Notes: generated by a model from the sequence alone, not told the origin. Shown: positions 14,201-21,615, counted from the first letter of the stretch. The stretch: 64,000 nucleotides of DNA from Sipunculus nudus (GCA_026874595.1 CM049312.1:25289956-25353955); one strand, 5' to 3'. Made by a program: numbers and translations.

Positions 14201-17200
14201 GTGTAGAATACGATAGCCGGGCGGAATGCGACCTCCTGTTCAAACAAGTTATCTCATACCAGTCTGGAACAGGTATAATGCTCCATCCCTTCCCTGACGC
14301 ATTAAGGCAACTCTGTTCCGCCTGGTTGGCAAGAGTAAACTGTCAAATGGATCAACAAGCCCGAATGCTCACAGTGTTAAAGAAAAACAATATCACGGTA
14401 GGTTACGAAACGTGGAATTCAACGCGTGTGATAATGGACGTTTGTGTGTCAGGTTACACGTACCCATCTGACCCGGGCGGTTGGTTACCAGAAGAGTGTT
14501 TAAACCACATGGTGCACGTTGTGCTGCGAACTCAACCCTCCCCGTTACAGGAACGTGTGTTAGTGCAGGCACATTTGAGCTTGCATGTGTGCATGCAGGA
14601 GGTCACGCACGGCAACGTTGACAACCCACGTTCACATTACAGCTTTGCTCACATTGACGACGTGTACGCAACCAAACCGCCCGGTGTTCCTTTGGTTGCT
14701 GTTGTGGCAAATTCCACAAGTTTAGGTTTCACGCGACTAATGCGGAAACCCGAGCCAAATACGTGTTCTAGCCTTTACGAAATTATCGGACCCGTCTCTG
14801 CGTGGATGCATATCCGAGAACAGTCTGATGGCCACAACGAATTAGACGCCGCAGCAGACCACATGTCCGTAGTGCGTCCATTATTGTCAGAAGACACTGT
14901 TATGTTTCTGAATGACCCAAGTACTTTCCAAACGCAATGTACTATATTTCAACAGTTTTTCAAGGCACGCGGAGAACACGATATCGCTTTGAGTACTAGA
15001 GAGGGTGCGCGTTACGAAGGGAACTGGTTGTTCACATGTACAAACGAAAACGACTGTTACACAGTGCCGCAATGTGACATGGACACAATATTTTGTTGCA
15101 CGACAGGGTTAGCGCAAGCCGCCGGACGACAGGACAATTCGTCAGAACACATCACAGTGGAAGCCGCCTTGCCGTTCAGTCGTGAACCCCTGGATCGTAT
15201 TACGACAAAACAAACTGTTTCCGTCACGGACCTAATTCCGAACGATGGCACCAGTAACACATCTGGTTTATACAAGGTCGCGCGGCACGTGTTCAGGGTA
15301 CTCGAATGCGTATATCCGTTTATCACGCGACAAACATTGGAAGCATTGAAGGCTGAGCATGGACGTCAGACAGGTGTTGAGACGCGGTCAGATGGCGTCA
15401 AGGGATGGTGGATCAGCTCACAAAAAGCCCAGGAGACATGGCACTGCCTGTGGGTGTACGGGATCAGGTTCTGTCTGTCCATGAAAAAAGTGAATTCCGC
15501 CAGGGCAATAAACGGTGAGCAAGACGTCGGGCCCTGGGGCGAATTGCCGACCTTTTTTAACGTGTGTGGGAGACCCGTCTACAATTTGAAAGACAAAGAT
15601 CTCTTTCAATGGGTCAGGATGACGGACAGCATCATTTCGGACACGGGACGGACCTCACACCTTTTCTGGTTGGCAACATGTACGGCAGCTGTCTTCGCGT
15701 TTTGCGGCTCCAATGTGCACTGGGGCCTGAAAGCCTTGCTCGGTAAAACAGGCCTCCACCACTATGTTCTGAGCAAGGATATACCGACGCGATGGTCAAC
15801 AAACAATCAGCCACGATGGGACGACCGTTTGTGCTTGCGTGTTGCCGAAACGCTAAGAGGCTTTATGGCTTATGCAGTGACAGCCGGACGTATGATCGAC
15901 TCCGAAGTCTTGGAAACACTGTGGGCACAACACGGCCACGGTGTCGGGTCAGTTTGGGACCACATCTTGGAAGAATACACGCACTTGCCAACGAGATGTG
16001 GAAATGAAAACAATGGTTTTCAATTCGAAGAAAGAGAGGTAGCAATGCATGAAGCAGCAGATATGCAGCGGAGTGTCCTTCAACACGTGTACGGGTTGGA
16101 CAAGCCGGAAGAATACGTACAGGATGGCTCCAACGTGCGAGCGTATGATGTATCGTGGCCATGCTCGGGTATGAAAAGCAAGGCACAAGGTTGGTGCCGA
16201 TTTGACGTCATCCTCTTTTCGCTCGTCACGGGTATACCATTGGCCACGTGTTACGACACCGTGGCCGGCAGCAAAATACCTTTTCATCGCGAATGGACCA
16301 ATTCCACGTACAACCCAAACGTGGATAGAATCATCGATCCGGCTTCTGCTTACCCTGCCCCTCTCACGGCGGACACCTGCCCAACAGATATACTCCGGTA
16401 CTTCTTCTCTTTCGACCAAAGCGCCCTGCCCTTGTTTGCTGCACTTCCGAGGTCGTCCGCGTCTAGCAGCACTCACGTCCCAGTCAACAAGTACCTGGAT
16501 GGTTTGAGGGGTTCGACGTTCATTCCTATAATAAGCGTGCAGATACTTACAGACGGTCTCAACACGGACGGTGGTGAGCGGTTCCTGCCGACGGGGTACG
16601 CTGTGGCAAACGAACACAACGAGAAAGTAAACCAACTGTCGTTTACGTATGGCGAAAGGATATGCGGTCCCGTTGAAGTTGAACGGGGTTGGTTTCGAAG
16701 GGTTTACAGAGTCCGCACAACAAAGGCGAGCGATGACGCGGGACTCATCCCTTGGTGTGATCGCGGTCACCTGGAGTGTGTTTCGTCGGACCAGCACCCA
16801 GAATTCCCGTTGCAGATGTACACAAACGAAGAAGTTGCAAGGCCCAACGACAATGAAACACAGTTTCGTGCCGACGAACTCTCAGAAATAGAACTACAAA
16901 ATCTAAATGTACAGCAACACCATATGACACAGGGACACACAGGGTCAGAAGATGACGGCGTGTCTCTGTTTCACGAGATACAACAGACGGAGAAGTTGCT
17001 GAATAGCAACTCGCGTGATATATCTCCGTTACCTGTCTCACAAACCGCAAGTGATATATCATGCGCATATGTACGATCAAAGTCAGACGATGACGTACAA
17101 GAACACCTGCCTAACAGGAAACAACATCGCAGTTACGAATTGTGTGATGACGTAACAACACAGGGTCAGATAGACTCCGGTCCATATGCACAACAAAGGG

Positions 17201-18186
17201 CAGGCATATCTAGGGAAATAACAGAGCCATTTGCTAACATGAGCATAGGAGACATTCGCACTCTATCAGGTACTACGGAAACACAGAATGTATCATCGGA
17301 TCCATATGAGACGGGTGACAGGCAACGATTGAAGAGCCATTCACTGCAAAACCGTCCGTTAATTCATAAATCTAAACACCCAAATACCAGACGGCGTGAA
17401 AAAGGGTTGCGTCTAAAAGATACACAATCCCACGACATCATCATTCCTAACAGAACAAATATACCCGCCAAACCAACCATACATGTATCCATGTTGACCG
17501 ATCCCGTCCAAACTGCGCTACAACACATATCTCCATACACAAAGGTCTCTACAGAATCAAAAGTGATTGCGCCACAATATGGAGCCCCTAAAACAAAAGT
17601 ACCTACAGAAACAGGTGTTACTGTGCCACTGTACAGAGCTCCTTACGCAAACGTTTCTACAATATCAGATGTTACACAATCACAGGAATCCGATACGTTA
17701 TTGGGGATAAGCATCCACTCGTCTGATGCCCGGGACACCTCATACGTGAAGGATGCAACAGGTGCACGTGAAGACCATCGCAAAAATGTTAAAAGTGAGG
17801 ATACACGGAGAAAAGGCGTTCAATTCGTCTACGAAGACCAGCCAAGCCGTTCCTACCAGCGGGAGGGTCAACCGTCCACTTTATTCGGTTCATGTGAAAT
17901 GACGGCCACACCCCGCTCTCCCAGATCAAGTCGCGAGTTCATTCCGGTTGACATTCCGGTTGATCGACACGTGGAACACAGGAACATGCACGTACCAACC
18001 CCTGGTGTGCAAAAGCATCAGACACAGACCAAAGGCCCTATTCAAGATTCGGAACTGTTTACGGTTTTATGTAACACCCTAAACACGATCCGCCAAACAC
18101 AGCCGCTTGCGATATTACCCCCCCGAAAAGGCCGTAATCTGAACGACGAGTACGACCTTATCCGGCTTTACATGAGCGAAGAATGA
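2203..18186 (+). CDS. Giant large-tegument-type protein with OTU-like and C76-like protease domains, 5327 aa
   Basis: Likely counterpart of the herpesvirus large tegument protein (UL36 family), which links capsid to envelope and carries a deubiquitinase. I start at ATG 2203 (AAAATGG context); the longer frame opens at a TTG. In order: residues ~20-130 resemble an OTU protease, but the DGNC box reads D33-G-N-S36 and the usual HYD is G122-Y-D. Residues ~140-1250 are low-complexity and acidic, with Ala/Glu helices. Residues ~1255-1455 match the herpesvirus protease: C1283 in GKQC, D1407 and H1409 in FDSHS. Two ~67-residue repeats follow at ~1504-1611, then a very long coiled-coil-rich region, a globular part at ~4020-4900 and a low-complexity tail. 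UL36 proteins are usually 2000-3500 aa with the protease at the extreme N-terminus; this one is much longer and the protease is displaced by over 1200 residues. The frame is unbroken. Confidence 0.85.
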   Translation: MARQTADPTPMSRTEWDEQLQKTGWTRKNVIRDGNSFFRAVAILMNGMHEGQHGRLRQVVRDHTGNNELQEGVEPGNDAVRAVSHKYDCHVNVLRTTGDIRLLTSLARSRKPSITLVHTEGGYDVLIPTSEQAKVQPQSCSPPRAIDMYADEASSLLEDLDKEWARIMHRMQTSASTRQERSGGLDERPITGPLREEQHRRHLPSISANAAGGSADQMCTDEHVTAGGESGEAMSTEETADKTEIRKRRMTSTASRTNAPSRPQSGSVTDDQPVSGSKSKRKKCTKPKTPVQAPQMDTTTTSETQTHSDPAPETRDATTQEAVQKGPEPDPQVLFNEVKNMHAELQPAWSPIKSIRAVSPPAMSQINDETDRNVDDDNAAQQLLGQLTMLGAQIPASSSNQDETDFDMMTGEMSLAATELARLQAAEAETERAIREAAQATAERAKLEAAIAAAEIELRQSEAGAQQVADGVYQQGGTGQPNRVPGDTADDTRELTLPTETADHIGHQNVYCAEQCEGGIDLNDILSELFGDGQSNDQGVQTQPADQGASGSVHYQHPFTEDTTFSLPSFDGEDDRKQQDDPVRKTPSDTSNVSSSTGVNTQQRPVTGSSIGQEARGEEGQLSKSDTDETESAVATIIAALEHDERHEEKKVTGDTVNGFVPCPATADGGGTSHHIEQHETDEQESIQEGKAHSTDTTGTQDPPFHSDTAQGTPMRQGQEDILQMAMNQCDIFSASDICPDKVPTAPSVTDLGENAGAEHVAPSVSAVPGDTADKDIPSEHPQHVGENEAPEQDANQHLRTVGETATPVAHTGGAEAARRIADGSPDTGACKKETRGRKGHKSVLKPSNQHSTADKQKEALRKTARRLKRNSVRLSTKILQPRVIHPTPVPDFPKRRPRRQLRVAHVDHPYSKPPGSEDEPKCIRKKRLGQRRRASSAQNDRPCQLSSRPADDTVTTPSGSEKAGERPTAEDTAGHAKNAEQTTHEENTSGARGESDQMDTTACEQRETSAEECGEMEGDDSAPSTSGDYPTRVMLCDTFEDIKTREYFQLDKGGMYSVDMTLCRPQTPNPSADHVSLLAPRVRDSHTVTGAPFMQTEETQDGQEQDDASSVSLTERIQNMPATFEQSMDDSDASDDTLEQHMDESSECEGNVPISVTTMDESDGTVEDEGGVNDARRVPVNTQGKTVASRGDRPCDTETANEGRGSDKQRDMPRSDRPDETRSSSGGPPRHASQKDTTGKDASNTDACYIPPGHPVITKCVTGSFHQGDHQHFLSFSVGKQCVPNCAVALIRCSIEDPETWTTSTLDDILDAGDQLYYSIKGYPVEDAGYVCLDELPETIDCFSRSFSVVSYMYRSDLINRNDFRNTYRTLRMALCDDKGYLSSILILQDCAIAVMQKGSKYYVFDSHSRDMRGKVTPTGTSVLLGFDILAEAIKHITNLAYTLKVNGYESRLYSITENRVDAPVREQTDPVAPVHSTPRADTPVDTQQSDRVDETREEDVASACNTGADEKMEEQDVAASEQHSGQSGAEEMEDVQGDITREETTEEDVATRPAQEQPDDGAGQPNPASACNTGAEADMEEQDVAAYEQHSGPSETEEMEDVQGDITRDEQTPPRSGEGDPGVDDLNTSTRKKLHIKSQPGKASNNRGRPSKGVTHGKMDEHAASLVKRYEEAVKVYNERRDTLAHFCAICTSKVVGNIEEVEEMKQKLTMLKTKALRARTNIPSLQGVDIPLIVKKKVERKHKINIMPNTAKATKALDKAETEAAKREKKENDQTIADMRAGLLNELRDPSVTYDDVKRNESKYQHVLPITPAEEKDAKSTVEAWMTNMADYIEYALIHIEKKAEESPSMLAEPPRGVPGIFWLHKETDTQVATGRALLEMYRVLRASAVDHNKTLIDMVDQLKAWLENASLQCVHDKIRACLETWYELDASVLDERVDAMLGQIMPQLRLMRLRIRSGTSGDDEKSLRRMKIKITCMQEDLRELLRSVYESAAQYRVTSKKNGQWHNTLTETEKKLQRELKQIEQDIAAVSARVVSLPQLRKSHRRRMNVPSTPLTETEPTEGSPSAPETASVRENPSDEVNNDRHENDPLTRDEARRILTEKNTPMQVRIATIAQRCPEVKKWNTRVSKAKDDYASHKRHLDEIIKRCMGTECSSCTEAASFIQTIDELEGDGQSLRRTTKNVLMKDHGIPAGIWDELRVIAEVYAIPDLPDTEKVRTKLRAQLEKLSKQEKDAERKQLLQLVKSGQLEYARARNVVQSLLPLQKDDVSFGKQAVEVWVNNVVKDVEIALSDYEQSCPPGCDAPPEKLPCYICLLEKPDSTGAELQELLGVCKDVYNASHNDSREDKLNRLIAWARQPGTKPILKGLRCCFKNVWNAESEELEKQINEHVSRVDEMFRNVDASYTSDESNRKNVTLLEEHIEKVSQVKKSLSWCEDKAAAWLQKLGGNQDQPFDVKGCRSDGLKKILQLLNAKNDKANALIGKLQGWKTAEHVQAQTASSPGQSSTVRGTGDDELIARTHAAQTAAAETAAAETAWLKEVLVATEQYNTSTEKTRAWIQACKTFQFENTRDIDMYKKELDQQVGVLDIHNSTLDKLRRGNCVVDGTLVASKDTTFWGNKEKEQIRFKKTEPITRTQIEEAKRVMQTKRKELEAKEKRQRREEIVRDLTASGTLTDVTSNLAQYMDTIYPLTKEEVTDLCLHCSHWTDRLTEDVERLAHAYTSGLDDGASQDAPRCIADEVPAVFGLLEHMCSDNSDKKQQYQRKRKEAETLLEIYQNLRAEQCARDTDNASRIQFLTEQAWRETTPKRTSNVLLHCIIQVFNEWTDQTVRDCTETVRGSASAIQASSEDIECFSKDGMHHLITTWDQTGLDQANNQLRDSQKRLNDTLNALTAAKAAAGTHWNKGDGGFAKKLHTADKSINAAIHQIQLLNVRAEHLRQKNDMDNKHTGSEHGEPADHVTEAYNKLLTTGLSEKANLPDTILQHVNRCGPTDEVTRMLDSLFRHLARVLECPTRLQDQVRFGTQLGVKQLGTSDIPLAKRLYRLVDIVAARTGTRTTYRQELEAGHVVISGIESAGNAISHMITDRLKQSVENLYPQTPAWTSVTANLDRLHNMMETHDMEHTKRSCMADMFETKLKYVETAAQEATTNVDNSFQSVSYALYSLRHIQNELNMLKQEIAKEPDSVNKQERVGKAEKMLKQRYISHLRKQLEGVIKDILKDAIQEMQDILVNYHLTDEHVHYQCIAHRTCNVRELLNRCYQLLQENAHWGGTDGMFTTGGTGNNVMTLLKQLKPDDVKWFDGLVGLLNKSVDATLGGTKNLAQSIRRWAFEQGEKILRSEIPADSRLDPTEDVPDLREWLDKAARMGERVQSSLSTVSWILQSQEYQYVYDLVAGTLTAFQTLALQITGSSYQTALKYADNFKQSVHAIVDRIRNDISSGHQLIVAESALFQGQPCDDVTVAGKGISVNLHNIIRHTGELQDILQDAMTIIYSFRYAHTWLIQTVYPSWNRTQSAIQDSLQRLQNEVSTYIPQYILDAWIKQLDDKSSQLFLDWLQAKIHTETQVSTHLHTCYGTRNFMHESANTQQQIIQLTKRAVDKEHDRRTTLIENNVSACKEFLQRKVNEQNRNPDTDGLRNGIKTLIDKCIRTVERHCEHGKLIIQCILTSCKWYEHICNRYMDDTRALMGKKYTEEMSHSQTGNMRSVPDIMSCVVEQLVADIEEDVTQRMLILADKLHLDLISLHTEQMTYHANALSVHHTLGCLASLMVFSLFDMQQQRLHDYTHVEGRLTECRRSVQQAVQMSVAIMEYTEQNLRNLLQHDSIPFGTVGSYKADVLNKREELSRMMMEAEDAFSRLQHTWPSTTEIRINITENVSLQVLNEVYNTCKTRIDAYQAFLELIQRATHLDTPDERRECEESWWCDGMVVRERLMTAFVRHVSHDDTDDKENLKRVRVWLDNIPKVYKCTLSQKDVRQLHQEKTHNIYKKSQKENNWGSCVEYDSRAECDLLFKQVISYQSGTGIMLHPFPDALRQLCSAWLARVNCQMDQQARMLTVLKKNNITVGYETWNSTRVIMDVCVSGYTYPSDPGGWLPEECLNHMVHVVLRTQPSPLQERVLVQAHLSLHVCMQEVTHGNVDNPRSHYSFAHIDDVYATKPPGVPLVAVVANSTSLGFTRLMRKPEPNTCSSLYEIIGPVSAWMHIREQSDGHNELDAAADHMSVVRPLLSEDTVMFLNDPSTFQTQCTIFQQFFKARGEHDIALSTREGARYEGNWLFTCTNENDCYTVPQCDMDTIFCCTTGLAQAAGRQDNSSEHITVEAALPFSREPLDRITTKQTVSVTDLIPNDGTSNTSGLYKVARHVFRVLECVYPFITRQTLEALKAEHGRQTGVETRSDGVKGWWISSQKAQETWHCLWVYGIRFCLSMKKVNSARAINGEQDVGPWGELPTFFNVCGRPVYNLKDKDLFQWVRMTDSIISDTGRTSHLFWLATCTAAVFAFCGSNVHWGLKALLGKTGLHHYVLSKDIPTRWSTNNQPRWDDRLCLRVAETLRGFMAYAVTAGRMIDSEVLETLWAQHGHGVGSVWDHILEEYTHLPTRCGNENNGFQFEEREVAMHEAADMQRSVLQHVYGLDKPEEYVQDGSNVRAYDVSWPCSGMKSKAQGWCRFDVILFSLVTGIPLATCYDTVAGSKIPFHREWTNSTYNPNVDRIIDPASAYPAPLTADTCPTDILRYFFSFDQSALPLFAALPRSSASSSTHVPVNKYLDGLRGSTFIPIISVQILTDGLNTDGGERFLPTGYAVANEHNEKVNQLSFTYGERICGPVEVERGWFRRVYRVRTTKASDDAGLIPWCDRGHLECVSSDQHPEFPLQMYTNEEVARPNDNETQFRADELSEIELQNLNVQQHHMTQGHTGSEDDGVSLFHEIQQTEKLLNSNSRDISPLPVSQTASDISCAYVRSKSDDDVQEHLPNRKQHRSYELCDDVTTQGQIDSGPYAQQRAGISREITEPFANMSIGDIRTLSGTTETQNVSSDPYETGDRQRLKSHSLQNRPLIHKSKHPNTRRREKGLRLKDTQSHDIIIPNRTNIPAKPTIHVSMLTDPVQTALQHISPYTKVSTESKVIAPQYGAPKTKVPTETGVTVPLYRAPYANVSTISDVTQSQESDTLLGISIHSSDARDTSYVKDATGAREDHRKNVKSEDTRRKGVQFVYEDQPSRSYQREGQPSTLFGSCEMTATPRSPRSSREFIPVDIPVDRHVEHRNMHVPTPGVQKHQTQTKGPIQDSELFTVLCNTLNTIRQTQPLAILPPRKGRNLNDEYDLIRLYMSEE
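6712..7035 (+). repeat. Two 201-bp-spaced imperfect repeats inside the tegument gene
   Basis: Two nearly identical segments begin at 6712 and 6913 and are ~123 bp long. Both encode ACNTGA, MEEQDVAA, EQHSG and EEMEDVQGDIT motifs. Another shared piece (EEDVA) before the first copy and between the copies suggests a ~201-bp unit duplicated once. They lie just after the C76-like protease domain in an acidic linker. Confidence 0.85.
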
Positions 18187-18203
18187 GGTGACCATTAACA
18201 CAA

Positions 18204-18273
18204 AATAAAAACAACAACAACTAATCTGTATGAGATAAAAACCAACATCAGAAACATTAAATAGTAATTTATT
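18204..18273. terminator. Convergent poly(A) signals
   Basis: AATAAA on the plus strand at 18204-18209 follows the tegument gene stop by about 20 bases. AATAAA on the minus strand at 18268-18273 serves the ATPase gene ending at 18318. The two genes converge here and their 3' UTRs probably overlap. Confidence 0.65.
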
Positions 18274-18317
18274 ATCTGATAGTCTGCCGCATGTTTCAGT
18301 GGTTCATCCTCTTTTAC

Positions 18318-19178
18318 CTAATCGTCCGTGTTATGCAAAGCATCTGTTATACTGAAAGTGGTGGTCGCTGAAGGGGGCATGGCCCACCACGTTTGGACGA
18401 CTCCTCCCGCCTCGTAATTTCCGATGAGGATCTGTATTTGTGGGAAACTCTGAAACAGCAACATGTGGCGTGTGGGAAGCAGATGAACATCATCCATGAC
18501 GACTACATGAAAAAAATGGGTGGCACATAATTTCAGAAGAACGGAATAAGGGACGTCTGCGCAGGTCAACCCATTGTAATCACCGTTTGAACACATGAAG
18601 TTGTATATGTGTTGCCACATACCATTGGCCAGGCGGACAATGTCATCAGGCGTAAATGCGGAGTACTGCCAATATACAGAGTCAGCTGAGGGAACGTGGT
18701 CTTTACACACGTGGACGGTGTCATAATCAAGCAGAAACGCCATAAATGTTTCAAATACCAGCCTTGTTGGCGCGGGCGGGTTAACCATCGATAGTATGAG
18801 GCGTTTAATTGTTAAACGTTGGTCGTGGTGCAGGTGGTTATCCGTGGCCCCGTCAAGCACTTGGTCTAATGGTAATATGGTAACGTTCTTCGGACAGACG
18901 GCCTTGAGACGCCGCCATGTATCAGAACACCTTACAATCCACAGGAAACGGAAACGTGGTTCCGCCCAGGCCTTCTCCATCACGGCTACGGATTTACCAC
19001 AGCCGTCTTCCCCGATAACATGGATGCGGTCCCCAGGCTGAAACCGGTGTTCCAGCACAGCCGTTTGGTCCCTTGTCAGTTTATGTGATGTTGTGTGTGA
19101 CATAACCTTACGCAGAAGTCGCCTGCCCTGAAACTCACCAGGACGCCCATGCGTCGTGTTCAACGTAGAACTCATCAT
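18318..19178 (-). CDS. P-loop ATPase, single SF1-like RecA domain, 286 aa
   Basis: The protein has the layout of the first motor domain of a superfamily 1 helicase. LTRDQ with Q38 fits a Q-motif, GEDGCGKS (56-63) is a Walker A loop, and VVVMDD with D229-D230 is a Walker B motif followed by a motif III-like stretch. It then ends, so the second RecA domain and motifs IV-VI are absent. It starts with two consecutive ATGs. No membrane segment is seen. A herpesvirus helicase such as UL5 is roughly three times longer, so this is not the replicative helicase. It may be a helicase remnant, a packaging or regulatory ATPase, or an NTP-binding cofactor. ATPase assignment is firm; the biological role is unknown. 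Confidence 0.75.
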   Translation of the reverse strand: MMSSTLNTTHGRPGEFQGRRLLRKVMSHTTSHKLTRDQTAVLEHRFQPGDRIHVIGEDGCGKSVAVMEKAWAEPRFRFLWIVRCSDTWRRLKAVCPKNVTILPLDQVLDGATDNHLHHDQRLTIKRLILSMVNPPAPTRLVFETFMAFLLDYDTVHVCKDHVPSADSVYWQYSAFTPDDIVRLANGMWQHIYNFMCSNGDYNGLTCADVPYSVLLKLCATHFFHVVVMDDVHLLPTRHMLLFQSFPQIQILIGNYEAGGVVQTWWAMPPSATTTFSITDALHNTDD

Positions 19179-19302
19179 CCTTCCGGCGTGTTGTGATGTA
19201 CCACGAAGCCGAGTCTATGCTGACGTCACTCACGTCGTGCATTACAAATACGGGTAGCATTCTCAGGACAGGGTATCACATGTACGATAAAAAACGCGAC
19301 GA

Positions 19303-19310
19303 CTATATAT
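19303..19310 (-). promoter_or_regulatory. TATA box for the ATPase gene
   Basis: CTATATAT as written (ATATATAG on the minus strand) lies about 125 bases upstream of the ATG at 19178. A TGACGTCA palindrome (CRE/ATF type) sits between them at 19221-19228, but the same octamer also occurs inside several genes here, so its meaning is uncertain. Confidence 0.45.
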
Positions 19311-19364
19311 GTTGCATGTGGATTAAATTCAAATGATAAAAAAATGCATTGTGTTGGTATCGTG

Positions 19365-19370
19365 TTTATT
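19365..19370 (-). terminator. poly(A) signal for the 719-aa gene
   Basis: AATAAA on the minus strand lies about 55 bases beyond the stop of the gene that ends at 19424. Confidence 0.6.
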
Positions 19371-19423
19371 TATTCAAGTAACATGTGTGTTTTTGTGTTT
19401 CGGCATTGCGACGTGCCAAATAT

Positions 19424-21583
19424 TTAGATAACACGCGCCTCAAACGTGGCACCGGGAGGGATGATCAAAGCTCCGTCTTCTGTCCTGTTGCTGCTTGGGT
19501 TCACACCGGTGGCCCTCAGTGCAACGGCAACGGGGGTTACGCTGAATATTTCATCGTACAAGGCGGAAGCTGTTCTTATGATCTCGTGTAACATAGCCTG
19601 TGCACATGTTATGCGGGAAGACAAATCCCTGTCTTCGTAAACATCCATGTCAGCTCCTGGGTTCATGACATCTTTGAATGCGTAAAGCTGTGTTTTTTGC
19701 ACTATAACAGGATCTGCCGTTTCATCCTCATCGTAGCCTGCCGGTTGGTTAGCTGGGGCGTCAATAAGGTTAGGAGCATCAAAACCCGGGTCACAGATTG
19801 CCACATTTGATTCCTGGTTCCCGTCTTCCAGGCAGCACTCTTCGGCAAGGCTTCTGAGCGCCGAACCACAGACGTTGTTGCACATACGCAGTTGGTTCGC
19901 CAAAATACAGACAAGGCGCACGCTGTTGGCCAGAGACGGTTGCCTGCGGGAGAACGACTGTTCGTCTTTGGAAGGGGGGTGGAACAGCTTGTCGAAGTGA
20001 TGCGATATCTGATAATGCCCGTAAGCACAGATGGCATCGACATGCTCCGCCTCGAGCCGATCCCACCGCCGTAGCACCCCCGGTTTCGGGTCATCGTCGT
20101 AAGGCAGATCTTCCCCAAACCCCGACTCCGGCATTATTACAGGAGGTTGCACGCACAGGTAGGCACCCATGTGGGTGTTGATGTCATCCGGGCCGTTGTT
20201 GACTAGCTCCACTATGCACACGTCACGTTGGCGCACGTTAGCTTTCGCTTTCATTCGCGTTTCCCTGCACTGCTGCCAAGCAGTGGCATACGTCGAGAAA
20301 TCACTAGGGTTTGTTTCGTCTAAAATAAGGGGTCGGAAAGTGGTACCTTGTGACGTGGTATCAAACTTATAGAAAAAACCAGCCGGCAAAGCCCCGTGCG
20401 TCCCGGCGCCATATGGTTCGAGCTGGTTATGAAGCGTTGTTTGTGGTATAACGCTAGGTAGTTCATTTGTACCAGTCACGAAGCAGTCAAAAAAACTATG
20501 TGGGGTAATGGCGTGACCTGTCATAGAGGACGCCCTGCTCTGTACAACCCTACCATATACTGGGGGGTTATAGGCATGTGCCAAGCTGCATATTGATGTC
20601 CAAACGGCTTTCAAACCTGCCCGCAAAGCAAGAGTGTTGGTTTCCTTTTCACTCTCTTTCAGATTTGAATTGGCAGAAAGCGTCTTCAGTGTATCCTTCA
20701 GAGCTGTGGATTCTTTCATCAAACCCCTTTGTGGCATGCCAGGTGCTGACAAAGCAGCATGATCAGGTAGATTGAGATCTCGTACAGCTGCGTCACAGAA
20801 GGCATAGAACTGCAGCCAACCGTAATGCTTCAACAGTCTTGACAGATGCAGGAGCAAGGTCGGCTCCAGCGTCCGACTGAATGGGTGTTCCCCCAACTCC
20901 TCTTCCATGGTCAAGCGCGTGTTTGAGCTGGCTGCTTTTGCGTACTTCATCTTGTCCACGTTCCGCATGACTTTACACACTAAACCCGTCAGCACACCGG
21001 TGCACACCTCAGGCATCTTAAAGATAGGTACGGTGGCCGGAAACGTCAGGCCGTGCGCGGTCGCCTTGGCAATGCTAACAGGGGGTCCGTATGGGTTGGC
21101 GGGGTCATTCGGGGGTATCTCGTCCTTGTGTGAGTGCCTGTCGTTCGGTGTCAGCAAAGGGTATATCGGCACCAGACAGACCAGATCGTTCACAGAGAGG
21201 GTGAAAGGGCCGCTGTTTCTCATGGTTTTTACCTGGTGCTCGTTCGACGTAACCCGACCAGACTCCATCCCGACACCTGTAGAGCATGTGATGTAGTTAC
21301 CAGAAATGTTCAGTTCCCCGTCCCTTCCGTGGACGTTCCACCGGGAAAGGCGTGTGTACTCCACGGGGCTAACGCCGTCGCAGGCCGACAACATCATAGC
21401 AGGGGATGTATCTCCTGTGAGCAAAGGAAGTCCCACAACGAAACAGTTTTTATGTATACCCGGGCCATACCCCTGGCTGCCACCGGGCATGGTGCGCACG
21501 GGTGACAGGTATCCGTATAGATCATGTTTGTCTATACACTTGTTTTCACATGTGAGGTCCAGCCTGTCCCCGGCAGAGGACAT
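19424..21583 (-). CDS. Unrecognised protein, 719 aa
   Basis: A long intact minus-strand frame with an ATG at its 5' end. The composition is that of a large soluble structural protein: few charged clusters, many Gly/Pro/Thr turns, no membrane segment, no nucleotide-binding loop and no zinc-finger spacing. An N-terminal third rich in Gly and Ser (GSQGYGPG) is followed by a more helical middle. It is followed downstream on the same strand by the ATPase gene but has its own poly(A) signal, so it is a separate transcription unit. A capsid or tegument role is possible, but I do not recognise the family. Confidence 0.8.
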   Translation of the reverse strand: MSSAGDRLDLTCENKCIDKHDLYGYLSPVRTMPGGSQGYGPGIHKNCFVVGLPLLTGDTSPAMMLSACDGVSPVEYTRLSRWNVHGRDGELNISGNYITCSTGVGMESGRVTSNEHQVKTMRNSGPFTLSVNDLVCLVPIYPLLTPNDRHSHKDEIPPNDPANPYGPPVSIAKATAHGLTFPATVPIFKMPEVCTGVLTGLVCKVMRNVDKMKYAKAASSNTRLTMEEELGEHPFSRTLEPTLLLHLSRLLKHYGWLQFYAFCDAAVRDLNLPDHAALSAPGMPQRGLMKESTALKDTLKTLSANSNLKESEKETNTLALRAGLKAVWTSICSLAHAYNPPVYGRVVQSRASSMTGHAITPHSFFDCFVTGTNELPSVIPQTTLHNQLEPYGAGTHGALPAGFFYKFDTTSQGTTFRPLILDETNPSDFSTYATAWQQCRETRMKAKANVRQRDVCIVELVNNGPDDINTHMGAYLCVQPPVIMPESGFGEDLPYDDDPKPGVLRRWDRLEAEHVDAICAYGHYQISHHFDKLFHPPSKDEQSFSRRQPSLANSVRLVCILANQLRMCNNVCGSALRSLAEECCLEDGNQESNVAICDPGFDAPNLIDAPANQPAGYDEDETADPVIVQKTQLYAFKDVMNPGADMDVYEDRDLSSRITCAQAMLHEIIRTASALYDEIFSVTPVAVALRATGVNPSSNRTEDGALIIPPGATFEARVI

Positions 21584-21608
21584 CGCAGCTGTTTCCTGTT
21601 AGTGACAC

Positions 21609-21615
21609 TATAAAA
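21609..21615 (+). promoter_or_regulatory. Possible TATA box for the 153-aa gene
   Basis: TATAAAA on the plus strand in the 213-base gap between two divergent genes. It is 182 bases upstream of the ATG at 21797, which would give a leader of ~150 bases containing the hairpin at 21672-21700. Confidence 0.35.

Noticed and set aside
15949-16797. 282-codon minus-strand frame inside the tegument gene
   Set aside because: Arg-rich antisense shadow of a long, well-supported coding frame.
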